Shown here in pieces: positions 56,669 to 64,000 of a stretch of DNA of 64,000 nucleotides. The stretch's first letter is position 1. Each line of letters opens with the position of its first letter. Source of the DNA: Buxus sempervirens. Its lineage: Eukaryota; Streptophyta; Magnoliopsida; Buxales; Buxaceae. A program made the position numbers and the translations under genes. The notes beneath the pieces are model-generated. The model was given only the letters and a program-made list of their open reading frames with translations. It ran no database searches and was not told where the DNA came from. The stretch covers positions 33,522,213-33,586,212 of the forward strand of contig OX387185.1 of assembly GCA_947561395.2 (NCBI GenBank), given 5' to 3'.

Positions 56669-57975
56669 GGCCCCGATTGGTTTAAGGAATTTGGGGGTAG
56701 GAATTGGAATTAGGTTCTCAATTCCAATTCTTTTGATTGGTTGGACATTTTAAAATTGGAAATAGAATTGCAACTTAATTCCGTAGAATTGGCTTTTAAG
56801 CTATATTTGAAATTACCCAATTCCCTACTCCATAGAGGAGAATTCGGGATTTATTAGGAGGAATTAGGCAACTCGATAAAAGCAACCCATCGACTTTATC
56901 CTTGTTCGTCGGCGTTTTCTGTGCTTGGCTTTCTTCTTCGTTGCCTCGTGTTACCGTTAACTACAGTGGCATGTATCCTCTCTCCTTATCTTCTCTCCCG
57001 TCATCTCTCTTTCATTCTATATTTTTCCATATTACTACTCTTCTTTCATCATTATGTTTTTGGGAAAAGAAGAAAAAAACGAAACACATAATGCTATGAA
57101 TGTGTTCCCCTCTCTCTCTTCCATTTCTATCTTTGTTGAAAACGATGTTAAACCTCTCTCTCCCCCTTTCCCCCCCTCTGGTCCTCTTTCTCTTCCTTTT
57201 CTTGTACAAGTTTTTTTTCTAAATATAGAGAGAGATGATACCCAGGCCCCTCTCTTTCCCCTTCCCCCTTCTCTCTCTCTCTCTTCCGCTTTCTTCTAAA
57301 TAGATGTTGTATAGGTTTTCTTCCTAAACAGAGAGAGATGATACCCGGCAACTCTCTCCCTCATTTACTCTCTCTCTCTTAACTTTTATTCTGAAAAATT
57401 GTTGTACATTTTTTTTTACTAAAACACGAAAAGGGATGATACCCAGCCCCCTCTCTCTCTCTCTCCCTCTCTCCCTCTCTCGTTTTCTTCAGAAGGGAAA
57501 AAGGGCAAAAACAGTTCTAGTCCATTAGTTGCTCTAACATTGACAAGTATGCCCTCTCCTTTGGTAACGATCTAGTCCATTAGGAAGCTAGCACTTGATT
57601 TCTTAATACATCAAGAACCATATGCAAATCTGCACCAACATGCAAATCTGCACCAACTACAAAGAGGATAATAGATATGTAGATCATTAAAGATCAGTAA
57701 GATGTGTTATGGGACTGATATGAACATCAATAATAAAATTTAATTAAAACAGTATTACAAAATTATAATTGAATTTTATAAATTCATCTAATAATTCATC
57801 CAATCAATAGAATTGGAATTTATATCAATTCTTTATGGAATTGTAATTCCAAATTTCAATTCTCTTATCATCCAATCACGAGAAATCCAATTCTACTCAA
57901 TACCAATTCATTAAGAATTGGAATAATAATTAGAATTCATAATTTCAATTCCAATTCATCGAACCAATCGGAGCC
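56669..57975. mobile_element. PIF/Harbinger-type non-autonomous element, 1.3 kb, TTA target duplication
   Basis: The left end ggccccgattggtttaagg and the reversed right end ggctccgattggttcgatg form inverted termini. tta flanks both sides (56666-56668 and 57976-57978). aattggaatt-type words recur near both ends. The interior (57190-57480) holds three units of about 100 bp sharing gagatgatacccagg and CT-rich runs. No transposase. Confidence 0.82.
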
Positions 57976-58533
57976 TTAATGTTGTTGAAATTTTAGTTGC
58001 ACATTGCAAAAGTTGGTAGCATGATGCCAAAATCTCAGTGGCATGCGGGTTTTTTTTTTATGTTGTTACCAAGGTTTTCAATATTGGTGCCACTGGGTGT
58101 GCCGCTACCTGAAAAAAACGGCAAGCAGAGAAAAAATCGCTGAAACGTTGGAAAACCAGCGGTTGGCCAATTCTACGTGCCGTCGAAATTTTGACAGAAA
58201 GTTATTTTTTGTTTTTGTTTTTGTTGCTTAAAATCAAATATTATTGATAAAAAAATGATAAATAAGATGATTAGAAGTTTATAATACATGAATAACATAA
58301 GCACATGTACAAATAATCACTAAATTAATGGTAATACTAATATCATGCATACTCATAGACTCAGTAATATAAAACTAAAGGGCAAGTGGCGACTGACAAG
58401 TGACAACTAATAAGGATACAATTATGCAAACAATAACAAACATAGCATTCAATTCATACATACTTAAATACAATAATCATACCATCAAGAATGGAAGGAG
58501 TGATGTCCCGACTAGAACTGGGAGGCTCAAACC

Positions 58534-61410
58534 CTACCTGCTCCCCGATGTAGTGGCAAAATCGCTTCCACGACATCTATACATGTAATCTCTCTTGAAC
58601 AACCTAACATGGTATTCATACTGCTCTTGAGACATGTGTCCAATAATACCAACAGGAGGGAAGTCAGGATAATAACTGCTCAAGCTATCTGGCTGTGGAT
58701 CTGACTCTGGCTTTGGTTGAAGCGGTGCTGGTGGTGGTGGAGGATAAGCAACAACGCTGTATCCAACGGGCATCACTCCACCCTGTGCGGCGTAATATCC
58801 ATATGGATATGGTTTCATTGGAAATATCACAAAAGGATTAGTGGTTTGCATATGCTGTAAGTCAGGATATCCATAGGGCCCATAGCTACTGGTATCTGAC
58901 GACTCTGCTGGGCCAGGATGCTGAGGATAATAATTTGAAATATAATGTTCATGGCCCTGATGTGGATAACGGTCCCCATAAGATGAACTGGATCCAACGT
59001 CTAGTGATCCAAAACTTTGAGCTATAGAGGACTCATCTTCATGCACACCATGCTGCTTTCCTTTGTCCTTCCTTTGAAATGTCCGCGTCCGTGTTGCACT
59101 CGTACTGGTGCCCCTCGTGACCCCATGGTCTCGGTTATGCGTGGCATGATCGTACCCTGCCTCTCCGATTAACGGATCCTCCTTATCAACTTTATTACTG
59201 ATGAATAACACGTCCAGAGGATCCTTCACAGTGGTGGTGTGCTGCTCTGTCTTCAGTTGTCTCGTCCTCAGCCTCATGTTGTAATAGCAGAAGACTAACT
59301 TCTTCAACCTCTGATAAGCTAGCCGGTTCCTCTACTTCATGTGTATGAGTGCAAACGTACTCCAATTACACTCATAAGCAGAAGAAGATGCTATCTAAGC
59401 CAATACTCGGCATGCTAACTTCCTCAGTGTAGGAGCATCCGTCCCATACATCGCTCAACATTCACTTGGATTTACAAATAGAATATTAACATTTATTTAG
59501 AAATTAGAATAGAGAAAAATCATTTAATATTCACAAATAAATTCCACTGACATGGCATCATCGTTGTCCTTGATGCAATTGCTATGGTCAACTCGAACAA
59601 GCCTAACGCATCTCTAAATAGTATCAGCTGGTAGTCGAATTTGAAAGGGCTAAAGGGTTTAGTATTTAATTTAACTATTAAGAACTTATATACATAAGTC
59701 AAGTAAATAATAGATTCACTACCACTTTTACAATTCACAATCCCCTACCTCGTTTTCAAAATTGCCAACTATGTCTGAATGGGGGTCCAACTTCATGAAG
59801 ACTTGGTGGAATGAAGCACATAGGTTTGTGTGGGTGCCAAGGTTATCTTTTTAGTGGTAATTGGGATTCAAATAATATGCTGCATTGATGATTACAAGAA
59901 AAAACATTAGTACAACTAAAAAAAATTATAAACAATTATTGAACATAAAAAATGCAAATAGAATTATAATTATACCAGCTGAATGTAGAGGATGGTCTAG
60001 AGTCTTGAACCATCTATCATTAATGATCTATTACCCACTTGTACAACTGGGTGATGCGGCCTTAATCTGAGATTTCATCACGGCCATAGACTGATATATA
60101 GATCCTATCGTGGGATAGGAATCTGTGTCAACTATCCTCAGCACACGGTATATAGGCTCCAGTATATCAATCAAGTTTCGCACATGATCCCAAAAAGTGC
60201 TAGATAAAATAATATCCTCTACTGTCCTCACCATTTTGTGTGACTTTGAGTGCAGCTTGTCCAATCCTGACCATGGTTCAAAATATTGTGCCGATATGCC
60301 GATCGACCAATCCAAAAATGGATACGTATCAAATACCCATGGATACACTATAAAATAGTGGATACGCACAACAAAGGTGGATATATAAAACAAAACCGAT
60401 TTAGATAGAAAGATAAGCTAAAAATATGATAAATAAACATGTTTCTCACATCATAGGCCTACATAGAATATGTATTGGTATGGAAACAAATCAATATATG
60501 CGCAAATGAAGAAAAAGTACTAGCAGATTAATAAAAGCTTTAATATTCTAGATAAACTAAAAACGGATTAATGATATTTTCCAAATAATAATTAAATCAT
60601 AGATTTCACTTGAAATTAGTAGATTCATGTAAAGGAATATCAAATCATATTTAAACATTAAAAAAATAATGATTTATCAAAAAAACTTCAACCTCAGTGA
60701 AAATTGTCAACCAATACAATTTCATTATTTGATTCATTGAAAGAAATTGTTTCTTAAAAATTATTGGAGAAATCAGGTCGTAAAATAGACTTCGAACAAT
60801 GGGATGTAAAGGTTTCTCCGAACTCCTTTCGATTTGAGAGAATAGGTATTTCTTTAGAATGACCTCTTCTTCCATTTTTTCATTAAGTATCGAGAGTATT
60901 GACCATGTATTGAGCGTATCGACTACGTATTGAGTGTATCGACAACTATATCGATTGTATTGACCAATACAATTGACTTAAGGATACATTGTTGTGTATC
61001 GTGCCGTGTCACACGATACGATAAACAAAAATGTATCCTAATAGGCCTGCAATATAGGGCGCATCCTTGTTCTTGTCTGATGCGTTAACAGATCTCAAAA
61101 ATACTGCCCTACCTTTACAATACTGCCCTAACTTTACAATACAGTTTAGTAGAACCTGTCCATCCATCACACATGATGGTAACTCCAAACTGGTCCCAGT
61201 GGGGTCGTAAGGATGTAATAAAGTCTCTCATCTCTGCCTCCTCCTCATCTAAGTATGTATCCATAATCTTTCGAGGCGTAAGAGGTAAGACCCCCTGATC
61301 TGTTTCCTGGATAACATCAACCATATTCTGGAAGTGTGGACTAGCTGCTGCATTGGTTGGAATGTGATTGAAGATAAAGAATTTTGATATGAATTTTCCC
61401 ATCCTCTGCC
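58534..61410 (-). pseudogene. hAT transposase relic with Tyr/Pro-rich C-terminal tail
   Basis: DUF659 begins KFFIFNHIPTNAAASPHF and continues to ITSLRPHWDQFGVTIMCDGW (61115-61402). The core segment FWDHVRNLIDILEPIYRVLR lies at about 60120-60200. The C-terminal part LVFCYYNMRLRTRQLK begins near 59300. A 257-codon frame (58534-59307) then carries a long tail rich in Tyr, Pro, His and Ser (YPHQGHEHYISNYYPQHPG, PYGYYAAQGG, PPPPPAPLQPKP) and ends YMYRCRGSDFATTSGSR. The middle is interrupted and the N-terminus missing, so it is not functional as it stands. Confidence 0.78.
60275..61065. repeat. Repeat inserted in the hAT core, with gtatcgac/gatacg words
   Basis: hAT coding similarity stops near 60275 and resumes near 61070. 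Between them lie AT-rich sequence, ggatacg words near 60320-60370 and a run of gtatcgac-like words at 60890-61030 with cgtgccgtgtcacacgatacg. Exact ends and superfamily are unclear. Confidence 0.5.
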
Positions 61411-62494
61411 TGACATTACCCTTGTGTGCGCACCCGATTTCGGTCGCACGACGAGGCGCACGCAGAACGATGCGTGCCTCGGGATTTGTTTGGAGTCGCC
61501 ACTGCCTGATGGGGTGCAGGCAGACACCTGGATGCCTAAGTCCTTCTACTAAGGCTTTTGGTCTGCGGCTTCTGAGATTCTAAGTAGGGGCTCGGTTGCG
61601 GTCTGGGGAAGTCCGTAGACACCCCAGTCCACCCCGTCAAGTGACGGGTCCCATAGGTTTCCCTAGTTTTGAGTCAACTCAGTTGGTCTCTCACTCACCC
61701 GATTCCTATTCCGGCATGTAATTTGATTAAGTCTGGCGGGACCGCCAAAGTGGTGTGGGTCCCTTTACTTGATTTTATCTTTTTAATTAAGGTGGTGTGA
61801 GTCTGATTGGGCGGGCCTCGTTGGAAGGCCCGCGGATCCCCTGGAGGGCTGGGTTGAGCCCACAAGTCCCTTGGTGGGCCTCAGTCTAAACCTGAGAGGC
61901 CCTTTGGGCTTTGGTTTAATTAAATTGATTTTATTTAAATTCCAGTTTGATTATTTAAGTGATTTCTATGCACAAGTGGGCCGGGACTGTTTGGGGGCCC
62001 TTGAGTGGGCCTCACCCTGGTTGCCAAGTGTTTTGAGTTATTCTTGATTTAACCTTTGCCAAAGTGGGCCAGGTATTGGGCTTGGGGCCCTTTACCTAGG
62101 CTTGGGCTTGAAAGCCCAAGATTTCTTGAGTTAGGGTTCTGAAACCCTAAGTTGGTTGGGTTCATGGGCTTAGTGGGCCCGATAGGCCCTGCCCGTGGTC
62201 TCGGCCAAACCACATCCTACTTTAAGCATGCATGGCCCAACTAGGGCTTGGGTGGGCCTCAAGTGGTCTGGCCCACTCAAATCTTTTATTTATCTTAGTT
62301 AAGCAAAAATAAATTGGTCGGGCTTGGTGGGCCCCGTTGGAAGGCCCACAAGGGTGCCATGTTGGACCGGTGGTCCAGGTCCCAAGTTGGGTTTCCGGGC
62401 GGCCCGGAAACCCTATTGGTTCAATGGTTTCAGCAAAAATCATCCCCACAATTCGGCAAGGCATCACAGTATACGAAAAATACATTTCTGTGTG

Positions 62495-62595
62495 TATCCG
62501 GCAACTCAGGCCGGATACCCATAAACTGCAGGTGATCCGGCCTTTATGGCCGGATATGCATGAACCCTAGGTGATCCGGCCTGAGTTACCGGATC
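62495..62595. repeat. Three hairpin units with atccgg/ccggat arms
   Basis: tatccggc..gccggata (62495-62517), gatccggcc..ggccggat (62534-62555) and gatccggcc..accggatc (62573-62595) are short palindromes spaced about 39 bp apart. Confidence 0.8.
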
Positions 62596-63663
62596 ACCCT
62601 GAACTGCTCCTTTTTGGGTTTTGCCACTTGGGTTTGATCCCAGGGGTTTCCTAGGGCATTCTAAAAGTCTTGTGGGCTCTTGGGCAGGCCCACGTTGGTT
62701 CAGATTTGATGGAGAAGCCTCATGTGGCTTCTCTTTGGGACTTTCCAGCAAGACAGGGGGGCAAAGGGGTGATGGAGCATGCAAAGACCCTAGTGATCCT
62801 TCAATCAAAAAAACGACACCGTAATTATTACCTAGCATGTTATCGTCCAAAAAGAAAATGCATGCTTAGACCTGGGAGGACGGCATGTTGGGAGAGGGGA
62901 TCATGGAGCGTGCAAAGACCTCAACCAAAGCAACAAACAATACAAAGAGCTGCAGCCAACAATGATAAGAAGACACATGCTCAGCAAAAATACGAGAGAA
63001 AGCGAGAGAACAAGAGTGGTAAAAAGAAAAGAAACAAGAACGGAGTCCGGGGGTTATTTAAGGGGTACATTAGATTGTAAAAACGAGAAGGAACATGCTC
63101 CTTCTAAAAAACTTGATAATGAGCTCATGGACAGCGACCAAAGGTGAGCAAAAAAAGATGTGAAACGGGCCCCCATGCTTCCCTAAGGATCCTACGTGGA
63201 CCTCTTACCTCTGACAACTTTCATGCCATGAGAATAACACCAAATACATGCATAAAACATGCTAGAACCAGGCCATACAGAACGAGAAAACAAATGGAAG
63301 CATATATTTTCAGAAAAATCTAGATTTAATGTATGTTAAATACAATGCGTTAGGGAACAATACCTTGGGGTTCAAAACCCTTTGTGGTGAGCGTTGATCC
63401 CCCCTTTGAAGCTCCGAGGGTTGCTGGAGCAGCACCTCTCCCCTCCACCAACAGCCACCTCTTCTCTTGGTTGTAAGGAAGTGGAGAAAAAGAAGGAGGA
63501 AGGGGGTTAGACAAGCTTCTAAATGGTCTCCTTGGGACTTGGGAGGCAAGGAGGGGCTAAATGGGGGTTCTTCGGAGCATGAACAAAGGGGAGAAGGAGT
63601 GGGAAACCAGCAAAATGGAGCCAGCCCACGAAATGAGCTGCTGTTTGCTATTTATAAGCAAAC

Positions 63664-63915
63664 TTAATGTATCCGGACTTCAAATCCGGATACACTAAGG
63701 CTCCTTTGTATTCGGACTTGAAGTCCGGATACACTAAGGCTCCTTTGTATCCTGTCTTCAAGTCCGGATACAAACACAATCATTCGAAAATTAAATGCCG
63801 CCGCGAATCTGTCGGCCAAGTGGCGCGAATGTCGCGCGAATATCTTCATGTATCCGGTCTTCAAGTCCGGCCATGAAGGATAGGCAGTGTATCCGGTATA
63901 TGTGACCGGATACAA
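63664..63915. repeat. Tandem hairpin array, tatccgg/ccggata arms
   Basis: Units of about 45 bp read tatccggacttcaa.. to ..ccggatacactaaggctcc. There are two near-perfect copies and a third diverged copy up to about 63780, then two more palindromes near 63850-63880 and 63890-63915. Confidence 0.8.
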
Positions 63916-64000
63916 ATCGAAAAATTACGGATTTGCCCTTCGACTTGACCGATTCGACTGACTCGACCGATTTGACCTTTTTTGATATCTACGGATCGCC

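Larger units (their letters stand above)
58070..61422 (-). mobile_element. Second hAT-superfamily element, interrupted, right end outside window
   Basis: It begins caaggttttcaatattgg like the copy at 40578. It carries the same antisense gene order, but its finger region is cut off by the LTR-like sequence from 61423 onward. A separate repeat occupies about 60275-61065. Confidence 0.78.
61423..64000. mobile_element. Long LTR-like sequence running out of the window
   Basis: It starts tgtgtgcgcacccg inside the hAT coding region and is clearly richer in G+C. It shares ggagtcgccac near its start with the solo LTR at 26445. It contains hairpin arrays at 62495-62595 and 63664-63910, and a TATA-like ctatttataagc at about 63648. 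If organised like the 26445 copy, the LTR would end a few hundred bases past 64000. No protein-coding frame recognised. Confidence 0.65.

Noticed and set aside
62222..63147. Several frames of 60-136 codons on both strands
   Set aside because: They lie in a G+C-richer LTR-like sequence where open frames are expected by chance; no domain seen.
1..64000. CRISPR array, bacterial operon or phage features
   Set aside because: Gene structure, introns and transposon types are those of a plant nucleus. The repeats seen are microsatellites or transposon parts.

Overview
This window is plant nuclear DNA and belongs almost entirely to one very stretched gene. Seventeen plus-strand exons, all bounded by GT..AG and all phase-compatible, lie between 10526 and 54689. 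Together they encode 595 uninterrupted codons of SWEETIE, the plant HEAT-repeat protein related to animal HEATR5A/B. The identification rests on remembered similarity to Arabidopsis SWEETIE over the whole length. The first visible exon starts mid-protein and the last ends mid-protein. No other exon was seen in 1-10525 or 54690-64000, so both flanks look like introns of at least 10.5 kb and 9.3 kb. Exons make up under 3 percent of the window.

The rest is intron filled with layered transposable elements. 1-10525: an old sense L1-type LINE (1408-2970 and 3854-4600) is hit by a short antisense LINE (4159-4508, 11-bp target duplication). An antisense LINE (about 4620-5278 plus 9709-10450) is split by a sense LINE of 4.4 kb with a 16-bp duplication (5279-9692). 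10922-14913: antisense LINE 11221-12415, LINE scraps, an RTE-type LINE scrap and an unidentified richer-GC block. 15637-17693: a 50-bp duplication across a splice donor and a hAT-like relic. 17798-32079 (14.3 kb): LINEs in both orientations, then a sense Ty1/Copia relic. That relic is split by a small non-coding LTR element (itself carrying a LINE) and by a 2.3-kb solo LTR.

35955-48082 (12.1 kb): a sense RTE-type LINE, a 4.9-kb antisense hAT element, an antisense LINE and a hAT-type MITE. 49295-54532: a C/A-only tract, an antisense LINE end and a 1.6-kb LTR-like insert. 54690-64000: a PIF/Harbinger-type MITE, a second hAT element, and a long LTR-like sequence starting at 61423 and leaving the window.

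No transposon open reading frame appears intact. RNA genes, CRISPR arrays and bacterial-type features were not seen. The large introns, L1 and RTE LINEs, hAT, Copia and TRIM-like elements point to a flowering plant with a mid-sized to large genome; the species cannot be named from this.
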